64,000 nucleotides of DNA from Actinomyces culturomici (lineage in GTDB: Bacteria > Actinomycetota > Actinomycetes > Actinomycetales > Actinomycetaceae), in NCBI RefSeq assembly GCF_900499005.1, contig NZ_LS991316.1:1459920-1523919 (forward strand). Reading direction: 5' to 3'. Position numbers and translations under genes: made by a program. Positions 45,558 through 53,394 of the stretch are shown here, in pieces. Every line of letters begins with the position of its first letter. Positions within the stretch are counted from its first letter, which is position 1. Below the pieces are notes generated by a model. That model searched no databases, was not told the origin of the DNA, and saw only the letters and a list, made by a program, of their open reading frames with translations.

Positions 45558-47093
45558 ATGACCGATTCTCAGAACACCGCACCCGAAGAAGAAGCCGCCC
45601 CCCAGTCGATGGCGCAGCGCGGCGAGGGCCGTTCCCGCCGCCCCGACTCCGATGCCTTCCGCGAGTTCATGGGATCGGGGTGGGGACCGAGGATCACCGC
45701 TGCGATCGAGCGCTCCGGCGCCGCCGACTACCTCCCCGCCCGCGCCGACGCGGCGGGAGAGCCCTTCGCCGGGGAGCGCCTCGTCGTCCCGGCCGGCACC
45801 TACAAGGTCCGCAACAACGACTGCAACTACCGGTTCCGCGCCCACTCCGCATTCGCGCACCTCACGGGCCTGGGCGCCGAGCGCGAGCCCGACACCGTCC
45901 TCGTCCTCGAGCCCCGCGAATCCGGCGGCCACGAGGCCGTCCTCTACTTCAAGCCGCGCGCCTCCCGCTCGAGCCAGGAGTTCTACTCCGACCCCCACTA
46001 CGGGGAGTTCTGGGTCGGCGCCCGTCCCTCGCTCGAGGAGGTGAGCGCGGAGACCGGTCTTCGCTGCGCGCACATCGACACGCTGCGCGACGCCCTCGCG
46101 AAGGACGCGGGCTCCGTGTCGCTGCGCGTCGTCCGCGGGGTCGACGCCTCGGCCGAGGCGATGGTGAACGAGGTCCGGACCGAGGCCGGGCTTCCCGTCG
46201 GCGAGGACGCCCGAGAGGCCGACGAAGCCCTCGAGGAGCGCCTCTCGGAGATCCGCCTGCGCAAGGACCCGTACGAGCTCGCCGAGCTGCGCCGCGCCGT
46301 CGAGGTGACGCGCGCCGGATTCGACGACATTCTGCGGGCCCTCCCCCGCGCCGTCGGCCACCGCCGCGGCGAGCGCGTCATCGAGGGCGCGTTCGGCGCC
46401 GTCGCCCGCGAGGAGGGCAACGGCCTCGGCTACGACACGATCGCCGCCTCCGGCAATCACGCGAACACGCTCCACTGGATCGACAACGACGGCCCGGTGA
46501 ACGAGGGCGACCTCGTCCTCGTCGACGCGGGCGTCGAGGTCGATTCCCTCTACACCGCGGACATCACGCGCACGCTTCCCGTCAACGGCCGTTTCACCGA
46601 GGTTCAGGCCCGCGTCTACCAGGCCGTCCTCGACGCCGCCGAGGCCGCCCTCGCCCGGGCGAACGAGCCCGGCTGCCGTTTCCGCGACGTCCACGACGCC
46701 GCGATGGTCGTCATCGCGACCCGCCTGCGCGAATGGGGCCTCCTCCCGGTCCCGGTCGAGGAGTCCCTCTCCCCCACCGGCCAGCAGCACCGCCGCTGGA
46801 TGCCGCACGGCACCAGCCACCACCTGGGGCTCGACGTCCACGACTGCGCGCAGGCGCGCCGCGAGATGTACCAGGACGCGCTCCTCGAGCCGGGCATGAC
46901 CTTCACGATCGAGCCGGGCCTCTACTTCCGCGCCGACGACGAGGCGATCCCCGCCGAGTACCGCGGGATCGGCGTCCGCATCGAGGACGACGTCGTCGTC
47001 AACGAGGACGGAACGGTTACCCGGATCTCTGAGGACATCCCGCGCACGATCGCCGACGTCGAGGCATGGATCGCCGAGGCCCAAGCCCACTGA
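45558..47093 (+). CDS. pepP: Xaa-Pro aminopeptidase (M24B)
   Basis: Removes N-terminal residues preceding proline. The 511-residue protein starts at ATG 45558. It has an N-terminal aminopeptidase-P domain (about 40-200: NNDCNYRFRAHSAFAHLTGL) and a C-terminal pita-bread domain with the dimetal ligands in order: VDAGVEVDSLYTADITRT (two Asp), HGTSHHLGLDVHD (His), TIEPGLYF (Glu) and GVRIEDDV (Glu). It is cytoplasmic and slightly longer than E. coli PepP because of the N-terminal extension. It ends at the 47101-47140 hairpin. Confidence 0.95.
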   Translation: MTDSQNTAPEEEAAPQSMAQRGEGRSRRPDSDAFREFMGSGWGPRITAAIERSGAADYLPARADAAGEPFAGERLVVPAGTYKVRNNDCNYRFRAHSAFAHLTGLGAEREPDTVLVLEPRESGGHEAVLYFKPRASRSSQEFYSDPHYGEFWVGARPSLEEVSAETGLRCAHIDTLRDALAKDAGSVSLRVVRGVDASAEAMVNEVRTEAGLPVGEDAREADEALEERLSEIRLRKDPYELAELRRAVEVTRAGFDDILRALPRAVGHRRGERVIEGAFGAVAREEGNGLGYDTIAASGNHANTLHWIDNDGPVNEGDLVLVDAGVEVDSLYTADITRTLPVNGRFTEVQARVYQAVLDAAEAALARANEPGCRFRDVHDAAMVVIATRLREWGLLPVPVEESLSPTGQQHRRWMPHGTSHHLGLDVHDCAQARREMYQDALLEPGMTFTIEPGLYFRADDEAIPAEYRGIGVRIEDDVVVNEDGTVTRISEDIPRTIADVEAWIAEAQAH

Positions 47094-47100
47094 TCACGTC

Positions 47101-47140
47101 GTTCGGGCCCCGGTCGCGCCTCGGCGGCCGGGGCCCGAAC
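47101..47140 (+). terminator. Terminator after pepP
   Basis: A 13-bp perfect stem (GTTCGGGCCCCGG at 47101-47113 with its complement at 47128-47140) and a 14-nt loop, 7 nt past the stop. Confidence 0.75.
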
Positions 47141-47327
47141 CATGACCTCATCCGGTCACCTGGACCTCATCCGGTAGCGCCGGAGTCGTCCTCATCCCCG
47201 ACACCGGAACCGAGGTGAACGCCGACACCGCCCCGACCTCAGCGCCCACCCCATCACCAGATCGAAGGAACCCGAGCTGCACCACTCCCCGCGGCTTGAC
47301 CAGCGGCCGCCTTGAGCTCTCCTCCCC

Positions 47328-47430
47328 CGGCACCGCAACCACTCCATCGGCACCACAAAGAAAAATGTGGTGCCGAAACTACACAGAACGGCCTCTCCGT
47401 CGGCACCACAACCACTCCATCGACACCGCA
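47328..47430. repeat. Iteron-like CGGCACC repeats with internal hairpin
   Basis: Units of about 20 bp start at 47328, 47348, 47401 and 47421. Two are near-identical (CGGCACC-G/A-CAACCACTCCAT) and two have the same first 10 bases with different tails. CGGCACCACA (47348-47357) is inverted at 47366-47375, giving a perfect 10-bp stem with an A-rich 8-nt loop. The stretch 47094-48342 contains no convincing gene. Local composition is less GC-rich than its surroundings, suggesting foreign or regulatory DNA. Confidence 0.6.
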
Positions 47431-47541
47431 AACAGAAGGCGTGTGCCAGCGGCGCCGATGAGGCGCCGGTGGAGGCCGACACGGGTCGCGACTGGTTCTG
47501 GTGAGCGCCACAAGCCCGCCCCTCTGCTTGAGCCGCAAGAG

Positions 47542-47645
47542 CGCACACAGTTTCGGCGATTTCCGGGGGCGCGCGGAGGAGGTTGTCAACGTCTTCGCAG
47601 CTCAGCGAGGGTCAGTCTCGCCATCCCGTCTGAAAACTGTGTGCG
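47542..47645. repeat. 12-bp inverted repeat, 80-bp spacer
   Basis: CGCACACAGTTT (47542-47553) and AAACTGTGTGCG (47634-47645) are perfect inverted arms. They could be ends of a small non-autonomous element or recombination arms. No target duplication is evident at the flanks. Confidence 0.5.
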
Positions 47646-47681
47646 AACTTGCGGGTGGATCGTCTGAGCCCGCCATGGCGA

Positions 47682-47850
47682 AGTCGAGGCGGGGTCAAGT
47701 CCCTTTGTGTGGTGTAACGGTCCTTCGGGTTGCATACAAGGGGGGTTAGGCGGTCAGCGCTGGGAGGTGCTGGTCGGTGCTGATGGTTTCGTTGGTGGTG
47801 GTGACGAGCTTGAGTCGGAGCGCGAGGAGCGCCCTCGTTCCCGTGTCCGC
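47682..47850 (-). mobile_element. Probable insertion-sequence end with transposase C-terminus remnant
   Basis: On the minus strand a frame ending LRLKLVTTTNETISTDQHLP, then ALTA and a stop (47748-47746), is followed by CCGAAGGACCGTTACACCAC and an ACAAAGGGACTTGACC stretch (to about 47694). This resembles the right end of an actinobacterial insertion sequence: last transposase codons plus a terminal repeat. Upstream of about 47840 the frame dissolves into GC-rich repeats, so the rest is deleted. The family is uncertain, and no second end is found in the window. Confidence 0.4.
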
Positions 47851-47953
47851 CGGCGGCATCACTCTCGCGCGCCGAGGGGACTCGGCGCATGGCCTCGCAA
47901 GCGAAGGCGCATGACTTCGCGGGGCAGTGCGATGAGGACGCGCGCCGCGGGCC

Positions 47954-48208
47954 GGGCCGGGTGGGCCTCGGGCGTCTGCAGGCCCGCGCGCAGCGCGGGC
48001 CGAAGCGGGCGAGGCCCGGCCTGCGGTGCACCGGACCTCATCCGGCGCGCGAGAGCACGTCATAACGACTCGGTCTTGGCCAAACAGATGGTCAGGAAAC
48101 CGGGCGAATGCAGCGCAGCGAGCAGCGCCTCGGCTGCCGGGGCCGGGTGGGCCCCGGGCGTCTACAGGCCCGCGCGCAGCGCAGGCCGAAGCGGGCGGGG
48201 CCCCGGCC
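47954..48208. repeat. 68-bp direct repeat, two copies 186 bp apart
   Basis: 47954-48021 and 48140-48208 share GGGCCGGGTGGGCC, CGGGCGTCT-CAGGCCC and GCGCGCAGCGC-GGCCGAAGCG with few mismatches and one indel. It is non-coding, between the insertion-sequence remnant and the 109-bp tandem repeat. Confidence 0.65.
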
Positions 48209-48210
48209 GC

Positions 48211-48438
48211 CGAGGCGCGGCAAGGCAAACAGGTCAGTCGGAGGATTCAGTCGAGGCGGGGGTATCGGGCGCTGGCTCGGCGGGCGCCGCGGCCCTTGCC
48301 TCGTCGCTCACGCGAACGCCGAAGCGCGGCAAGGCAAACAGGTCAGTCGGAGGATTCAGTCGAGGTGGGGGTATCGGGCGCCGGCTCGGCTGGCGCCGCG
48401 GCCGCGGCCTCGTCGCTCACGCGGACGCCGAAGCGCGG
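48211..48438. repeat. 109-bp tandem duplication at the 3' end of the YflT-like gene
   Basis: Units 48211-48319 and 48320-48428, plus 10 bp of a third, differ at only a few positions. The right unit contains the gene's last codons and TGA (48343-48345); the left unit repeats them (TGA at 48234-48236) beyond the stop. The duplicated part would encode about 28 C-terminal residues ending STESSD. Confidence 0.85.
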
Positions 48439-48999
48439 CCGCTCGTCGGGACGCGACCCGTATTCGGTCGGCCCCTCCTTCTCCGGGCGGACGCGCGTCG
48501 GCTTCGGGCGCATCTGGTTGCCGGGCGTGCGCTGGAGCATCTGGAACGCCTTATCGATGTCGGCCGACGCGAGGACCGCGTAGCGCGAGGCGACGACCTG
48601 CGACTGCGAGGTGAAGTCGCGCTGCCCGCCCGTCATCGCGTAGAGGAGCCCGGACATCACCGTGCCCGCGAGCGCGCCGCCGAGGATGCCGAAGAGAACC
48701 CAGAGCATCGCCGACTGGTTCGTCGCCGCGAAGGACATCATGAGGCCCATGAACGCGCCCCACAGGGCGCCCGAGGACGCGCCGGACAGAGCGGCCCTGC
48801 CCATCGTCATGCGGCCCGTCACCCGTTCGACGAGGTGCAGGTCGGTGCCGACGATCGTGATCGACTTGACGTCGAACTCCTGATCGGAGAGGTAGTCGAC
48901 CGCGCCCTGCGCCTCCGCGTAGGTGCGGTACGAGGCGATCTCCGTGCCCGAGGGCATGACGGGCATCGTGAAGTGCTGGGCGCCGGAGCGAGGGGCCAT
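48343..48999 (-). CDS. YflT/general-stress-protein-17M-like membrane protein
   Basis: Protein of 218 residues from ATG 48999 (MAPRSGAQHFTMPVMPSG; GAAGGA upstream). The N-terminal domain, IASYRTYAEAQGAVDYLSDQ with ITIVGTDLHLVERVTGR, matches the YflT/GSP17M family. A Gly/Ala hydrophobic region (about 70-130: GASSGALWGAFMGLMMSF; LFGILGGALAGTVMSGLLYA) probably spans the membrane twice. The tail (about 165-218) is disordered, Pro/Ala/Glu-rich, and its coding DNA is tandemly duplicated downstream. It is divergent from the MgtE-N/CBS gene. Function is unknown, probably stress-related. Confidence 0.82.
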   Translation of the reverse strand: MAPRSGAQHFTMPVMPSGTEIASYRTYAEAQGAVDYLSDQEFDVKSITIVGTDLHLVERVTGRMTMGRAALSGASSGALWGAFMGLMMSFAATNQSAMLWVLFGILGGALAGTVMSGLLYAMTGGQRDFTSQSQVVASRYAVLASADIDKAFQMLQRTPGNQMRPKPTRVRPEKEGPTEYGSRPDERPRFGVRVSDEAAAAAPAEPAPDTPTSTESSD

Positions 49000-49077
49000 G
49001 AGGATCCTTCCGTGAAACCGGACCCATCGGGGAGTCCGTGACTGCCATCCTCCCACTGCGGGGCCTAGGCTGTCCCC

Positions 49078-50382
49078 GTGAGCAGCGCATCGATGGACCT
49101 TCGCACCTCGGGGAGGCGCGTCTACATCGGCAAACTCGCCGGTACGGGCGTGTTCGACCCGATCGGCGATCAAGTCGGGAAGATCCACGACGTCGTCGTC
49201 ACCTTCCGGCTCGGCGGGACGGCGAACGTCATCGGCTTCGTCGTCGAGGTCGGTCCGCGCAAACGCGTCTTCCTCCCCCTCACGCGCGTCACCTCGATCG
49301 AGGCGGGCTCCGTCATCACGACGGGCCTCCTCAACATGCGCTCCTTCACGCAGCGCCCCGTCGAGACCCTCGTCCTCGCCGAGCTCTTCGACCGGGTCGT
49401 CACGCTCAACGACGGGTCGGGCCAGGTGAAGATCCTCGACGTCGCGATGGAGCGGCGCCGCCCGAAGGACTGGGTGATCTCGAAGCTGCACGTCCAGCGC
49501 CAGCGCGTCACGGCGCTCGGATTCACGAGGGCGGGCGAGACCCTCAACGTCGGAGTCGGCGACGTCACCGGCCTGCTGAAGACCGACTCCAACCAGGCGG
49601 CGACCGCGCTCATCGAGCAGACGGAGGACATGCGCCCCGCCGACCTCGCTGATTTCCTCCACGACCTCCCGCGCGACCGGAGGATGGCGATCGCCCAAGA
49701 GCTCCCCGATGCGCGCCTCGCCGACGTCCTCGAGGAGCTCGGCGACGACGATCGCGTCGCGATCGTGTCGGGCCTGGAGGCCGGGCGCGCCGCCGACGTC
49801 CTCGACGTCATGCAGCCCGACGACGCCGCGGACCTCGTCTCCGAGCTGCCCGAGGCGCAGGCCCAGGCGCTCCTTGCGCTCATGGAGCCCGAGGAAGCGA
49901 AGGACGTCCGCAGGCTCCTCTCCTACGAGGAGTCGACGGCCGGCTCCCTCATGACGACCGAGCCCGTGATCTTCGGCCCCGACGCCACGGTCGCGCAGAT
50001 GCTCGCGTCCGTGCGCCGCGTCGACCTTCCCGCCTCGCTCGCGACGGTCGCGTTCATCACCCGCCCGCCCGAGGAGACGCCGACCGGCCCCTACCTCGGG
50101 ATGGTCCACATCCAGCGTGCTCTGCGCGAGCCGCCGCAGACGCTGCTCGGCACGATCCTCGACAACGACATCGAGGCGGTCTCGCCGCAGGCGCACGTCG
50201 CGACGGTGACGCGGCTCCTCGCGACCTACAACCTCACCGTCCTCCCCGTCGTCGACGACGACGGGCACCTCGTCGGCGCGGTCTCCGTCGACGACGTCCT
50301 CGACGAGCTCCTCCCCGAGGACTGGCGCGACTTCGACGACGAGGTGACGGACCGCATGATGGCGAGGAGCATCGATGGCTGA
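49078..50382 (+). CDS. MgtE N-terminal and CBS domain protein
   Basis: Soluble regulator-like protein of 434 residues lacking the MgtE channel. The N-terminal PRC-barrel-like part (RRVYIGKLAGTGVFDPIGDQVGKIHDVVV, about 10-80) and a second copy near 100-170 precede an MgtE N domain (DLADFLHDLPRDRRMAIAQELPD ... EAKDVRRLLSYEESTAGSLMT). A CBS pair (about 290-415: LPASLATVAFI; LTVLPVVDDDGHLVGAVSVDDVLDELL) follows. The GTG start lies 7 nt after a TAGGCT box, so the message may be leaderless. It overlaps the DUF1003 gene by 8 nt, an order common in actinobacteria, and may sense Mg2+. Confidence 0.88.
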   Translation: MSSASMDLRTSGRRVYIGKLAGTGVFDPIGDQVGKIHDVVVTFRLGGTANVIGFVVEVGPRKRVFLPLTRVTSIEAGSVITTGLLNMRSFTQRPVETLVLAELFDRVVTLNDGSGQVKILDVAMERRRPKDWVISKLHVQRQRVTALGFTRAGETLNVGVGDVTGLLKTDSNQAATALIEQTEDMRPADLADFLHDLPRDRRMAIAQELPDARLADVLEELGDDDRVAIVSGLEAGRAADVLDVMQPDDAADLVSELPEAQAQALLALMEPEEAKDVRRLLSYEESTAGSLMTTEPVIFGPDATVAQMLASVRRVDLPASLATVAFITRPPEETPTGPYLGMVHIQRALREPPQTLLGTILDNDIEAVSPQAHVATVTRLLATYNLTVLPVVDDDGHLVGAVSVDDVLDELLPEDWRDFDDEVTDRMMARSIDG

Positions 50383-51007
50383 GCGACTCGACACCCCGCG
50401 CGAGCACAAGTTCCGCCTCTTCCGCCGCAACCGCTCGTCCTCCGACGGGTTCGGGAAGTTCGCGGAGGCGACCGCCCGCTTCATGGGCTCGCCGCGCTTC
50501 ATCCTCTACATGACGATCTTCGTCGTCCTGTGGATCACCGCGAACGTCGTTCTCTACGCGGTCGCGAAGAAGTACGCGTGGGACCCCTACCCCTTCATCC
50601 TCCTCAACCTCGCGTTCTCCACGCAGGCCTCGTACTCCGCGCCGCTCATCCTTCTCGCGCAGAACCGCCAGGACGACCGTGACCGCGTCCAGGCGCAGCA
50701 GGATCGCCAGCGCGCCGAGCGCAACCTCGCCGACACCGAGTACCTCACCCGCGAGATCGCGAGCCTGCGCCTCTCCGTCCAGGAAGTCGCCACGAGGGAC
50801 TTCATCCGCTCCGAGCTCCGCGACCTCCTCGACGATCTGCGGGCCGACCTTCGCGCCGAGATCCGCGAGGACGTGCGCGAGGAGCTGCGCGAGGAGATCC
50901 GGGCCGAGCTGCGCGCCGAATCGCGCCTCGACGCCGACTCCGCCGGTTCCGAGGTCGCGGGCGAGGACGAGGTCTCGGGCGACGGGCTCGATACACCCGC
51001 GCGCTGA
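50375..51007 (+). CDS. DUF1003 membrane protein
   Basis: Protein of 210 residues with the DUF1003 core: two membrane helices (FILYMTIFVVLWITANVVLY; PYPFILLNLAFSTQASYSAPLILLA as spaced segments) and the motif QNRQDDRDRVQAQQD. A highly charged coiled coil (about 115-190; repeated RADLRAEIREDVREELREE) follows, then an acidic tail. It overlaps the MgtE-N/CBS gene. Function is unknown, but the pairing suggests a cation-related membrane role. A hairpin lies 14 nt after its stop. Confidence 0.9.
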   Translation: MAERLDTPREHKFRLFRRNRSSSDGFGKFAEATARFMGSPRFILYMTIFVVLWITANVVLYAVAKKYAWDPYPFILLNLAFSTQASYSAPLILLAQNRQDDRDRVQAQQDRQRAERNLADTEYLTREIASLRLSVQEVATRDFIRSELRDLLDDLRADLRAEIREDVREELREEIRAELRAESRLDADSAGSEVAGEDEVSGDGLDTPAR

Positions 51008-51017
51008 GCCACTTCCC

Positions 51018-51045
51018 ATCGACGAGGACGGGGCCCCGCCCTCGT
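51018..51045 (+). terminator. Terminator after DUF1003 gene, built from the dispersed repeat
   Basis: ACGAGGACGGGG (51022-51033) meets CCCCGCCCTCGT (51034-51045), a 12-bp inverted repeat with one mismatch and no loop bases. The left arm is a copy of the ATCGACGAGG-CGGGGCC motif. Confidence 0.6.
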
Positions 51046-51161
51046 GAATCGGAGGGGATTCCGCGGGCATTCTCCGAGGCCGCGCACCGCTCGCTTCACT
51101 TGTGTGCAGGCGGGCCCTCCCGCCTCGAAGGCCCGCGCGCGGCTTGCGTACTATGAGGGAC

Positions 51162-52292
51162 ATGTCCGTTTCAATCGACCAGGTGATGACCGCCCTCGGC
51201 ACCGTCATCGATCCCGAAATCCACCGTCCGATCACCGACCTCGATATGGTGTCGCCCGACCTCGTCACCATCGACGGTGGCGCGGTCGCCGTCCAGGTCC
51301 TCCTCACGACCGTCGGCTGCCCTTTGCGCAACACGATCTCCGCCGACGTCAAGCGCGTCCTCGGCGAGCTCGAGGGCGTGGACTCCGTCGCCGTCGACAT
51401 GGGCGTCATGAGCGACGAGCAGAAGAAGGCGCTGCGCGAGAAGCTCAACGGCGGTCGCCCTGAGAAGGAGATCCCCTTCGCCCAGCCCGGCTCGCTCACG
51501 CGCGTCATCGCCGTCACCTCCGGCAAGGGCGGCGTCGGCAAGTCCTCGATGACCGCGAACCTCGCCGCCGCGATGGCCGCCGCCGGCCTCAAGGTCGGCG
51601 TCATGGACGCCGACATCTACGGCTTCTCGATTCCGCGAATGCTCGGCGTGACGCACGAGCCGCAGGTCATCGACGGGATGATCATCCCGCCCGTCGGGGC
51701 CTCCGGCGTCAAGGTGATGTCGATCGGCATGTTCGTCCCCGACGGCCAGCCGGTGATCTGGCGCGGCCCGATGCTCCACCGCGCCCTCCAGCAGTTCCTC
51801 GCCGACGTGTTCTGGGGCGACCTCGACGTCCTCCTCATCGACATGCCGCCGGGCACCGGCGACGTCGCGATCTCGATCGCCCAGCTCCTCCCGAACTCGG
51901 AGATCCTCGTCGTCACGACCCCGCAGGTCGCGGCCGCCGAGGTCGCCGAGCGCGCGGGCTCCATCGCCGCCCAGACGAAGCAGAAGGTCGTCGGCGTCGT
52001 CGAGAACATGTCCTACCTCCCCCAGCCCGACGGCTCGCGCCTCGAGATCTTCGGCGCGGGCGGCGGCCAGTCCGTGTCCGCGCGCCTCGCGGCGCAGCTC
52101 GGCTACGAGATCCCGCTCCTCGCCCAGGTGCCCCTCGACATCGCTCTGCGCGAGGGCGGGGACGCCGGCCGTCCGGTCTCCCTCGAGGACGGGCCCGCGG
52201 CCGAGGTGCTCGGAGAACTCGCGACAACCCTCGGTACCGTCGAGCGCGGCCTCGCGGGCCGTCCGCTCGGCGTCTCGCCCGTCGCGCACTGA
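51162..52292 (+). CDS. mrp: Mrp/NBP35-family iron-sulphur carrier ATPase
   Basis: P-loop ATPase of 376 residues that delivers Fe-S clusters to apoproteins. The N-terminal DUF59/MIP18 domain (about 5-80: ALGTVIDPEIHRPITDLDMV) precedes the deviant Walker A VTSGKGGVGKSS, MDADIYGFSIPRMLG, the family stretch IDMPPGTGDVAIS and NMSYLPQPDGSRLEIFG. The usual CxxC near the C-terminus is absent (the stretch reads NMSYLPQPDG), as in several actinobacterial homologues. A TACTAT box (51149-51154) ends 7 nt before ATG 51162, so the transcript may be leaderless. Confidence 0.93.
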   Translation: MSVSIDQVMTALGTVIDPEIHRPITDLDMVSPDLVTIDGGAVAVQVLLTTVGCPLRNTISADVKRVLGELEGVDSVAVDMGVMSDEQKKALREKLNGGRPEKEIPFAQPGSLTRVIAVTSGKGGVGKSSMTANLAAAMAAAGLKVGVMDADIYGFSIPRMLGVTHEPQVIDGMIIPPVGASGVKVMSIGMFVPDGQPVIWRGPMLHRALQQFLADVFWGDLDVLLIDMPPGTGDVAISIAQLLPNSEILVVTTPQVAAAEVAERAGSIAAQTKQKVVGVVENMSYLPQPDGSRLEIFGAGGGQSVSARLAAQLGYEIPLLAQVPLDIALREGGDAGRPVSLEDGPAAEVLGELATTLGTVERGLAGRPLGVSPVAH

Positions 52293-52376
52293 TCGCCTGC
52301 GGCCGTCGCTCCCCGCGAATCCTCGCGGGGGCGATAGGCTGTGCCCGTATCCCGCTTGATCGTTTCGGAGGCAGTG

Positions 52377-53006
52377 ATGGCTGATAAGGCGCAGGCCTGG
52401 GTGTTCGCCGAGGACTACGTTCCCGAGAGCGAGGTCGTCGCCGAGGCGCGCGCGGCCGCCGCCGAGCTCGGCGCCGAACCTGTCTCCCCCGGCACCGGCG
52501 CGGCCCTGCGCATGCTCGCCGCCGTCTGCGGCGCCCGCGCGGTCCTCGAGGTGGGGACGGGCGCCGGGGTCTCGGGCCTCTGGCTCCTCGACGGGATGCC
52601 CGCCGACGGCGTCCTCACGTCGATCGACTCCGAGGTCGAGTTCCACAAGCAGGCCCGTCGCTCCTTCGTGCGCGCCGGCGTCTCCTCGCAGCGCACGCGC
52701 CTCATCGCGGGGCGAGCCCTCGACGTCCTCCCGAGGATGGCGGCGCGCGGCTACGACATGATGGTCCTCGACGGCGACATCGCCGAGACCCCCGAGTACC
52801 TCGACCACGCGGTGCGCGTCCTGCGCCCGGGCGGCCTCATCGCCTTCGTCCACGCGCTCTGGCACGACCAGGTCGCCGACCCGGCCCGCCGCGACGCGGA
52901 GACGGTCGTCTGCCGCGAGGTCGTCCGCTATCTCGGCGAGTCCCCGGACTTCATCCCGGCGCTCCTGCCGGTCGGCGACGGCCTGGCGGTCGCGGTCAAG
53001 CGCTGA
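52377..53006 (+). CDS. O-methyltransferase, COG4122 type
   Basis: SAM-dependent methyltransferase of 209 residues from ATG 52377 (GGAGGCAGTG upstream; a GTG at 52341 is less likely). Motif I is VLEVGTGAGVSGLWLL, acidic motif II LTSIDSEVE, then YDMMVLDGD and LRPGGLIAFVHAL. It resembles the small catechol/caffeoyl-CoA-type family common in actinobacteria. The substrate is unknown. A long hairpin follows 41 nt after the stop. Confidence 0.9.
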   Translation: MADKAQAWVFAEDYVPESEVVAEARAAAAELGAEPVSPGTGAALRMLAAVCGARAVLEVGTGAGVSGLWLLDGMPADGVLTSIDSEVEFHKQARRSFVRAGVSSQRTRLIAGRALDVLPRMAARGYDMMVLDGDIAETPEYLDHAVRVLRPGGLIAFVHALWHDQVADPARRDAETVVCREVVRYLGESPDFIPALLPVGDGLAVAVKR

Positions 53007-53047
53007 ACCCCTCCCCCGCGGGTGAGCGGGGCGCGACTGCACGACGT

Positions 53048-53088
53048 ACGGGGGAGCCCCCGCGGATGATCCGCGGGGGCTCCCCCGT
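53048..53088. terminator. Bidirectional hairpin, methyltransferase / DUF3117
   Basis: A perfect 18-bp stem (53048-53065 with 53071-53088) and a loop ATGAT lie between convergent genes. Confidence 0.85.
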
Positions 53089-53109
53089 CAGTGTCGACGT
53101 CGAGTCGGG

Positions 53110-53274
53110 TCAGACCGCCGCGGTGAGCGCGGCCGCGAGCTCGGAGGCCTCGTCGGGGGTGAGCTCGATGACGAGACGGCCACCGCCCTCGCTCGGGATG
53201 CGCATGACGATGCCGCGCCCCTCCTTGGTCGCCTCCAACGGTCCGTCGCCGGTCCTCGGCTTCATCGCTGCCAT
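53110..53274 (-). CDS. DUF3117 protein, 54 aa
   Basis: A very short conserved actinobacterial protein: MAAMKPRTGDGPLEATKEGR followed by GIVMRIPSEGGGRLVIELTP and DEASELAAALTAAV. This matches the DUF3117 family along its whole length. ATG 53274 has GGAGCGG about 4 nt upstream (on the minus strand AGGAGCGGTAC). Function is unknown. It stands alone, 120 nt downstream of the LOG-family gene on the same strand. Confidence 0.92.
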   Translation of the reverse strand: MAAMKPRTGDGPLEATKEGRGIVMRIPSEGGGRLVIELTPDEASELAAALTAAV

Positions 53275-53394
53275 GTACCGCTCCTTGCTCCTCGGTCCGC
53301 GAGCGCGCGTCGCGCTGCGGTGACACGCCCATTTTAGCCGTGTCGCCGCCGATTGACACGGGAAGCGGTCCCGAGGGCGCGGCGAGGGCCCCGC

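Noticed and set aside
47746-48228. A 160-codon minus-strand frame as a real gene
   Set aside because: Only the last about 25-35 codons look protein-like; the rest is Arg/Ala/Pro/Gly-rich translation of GC repeats. I treat it as a remnant.
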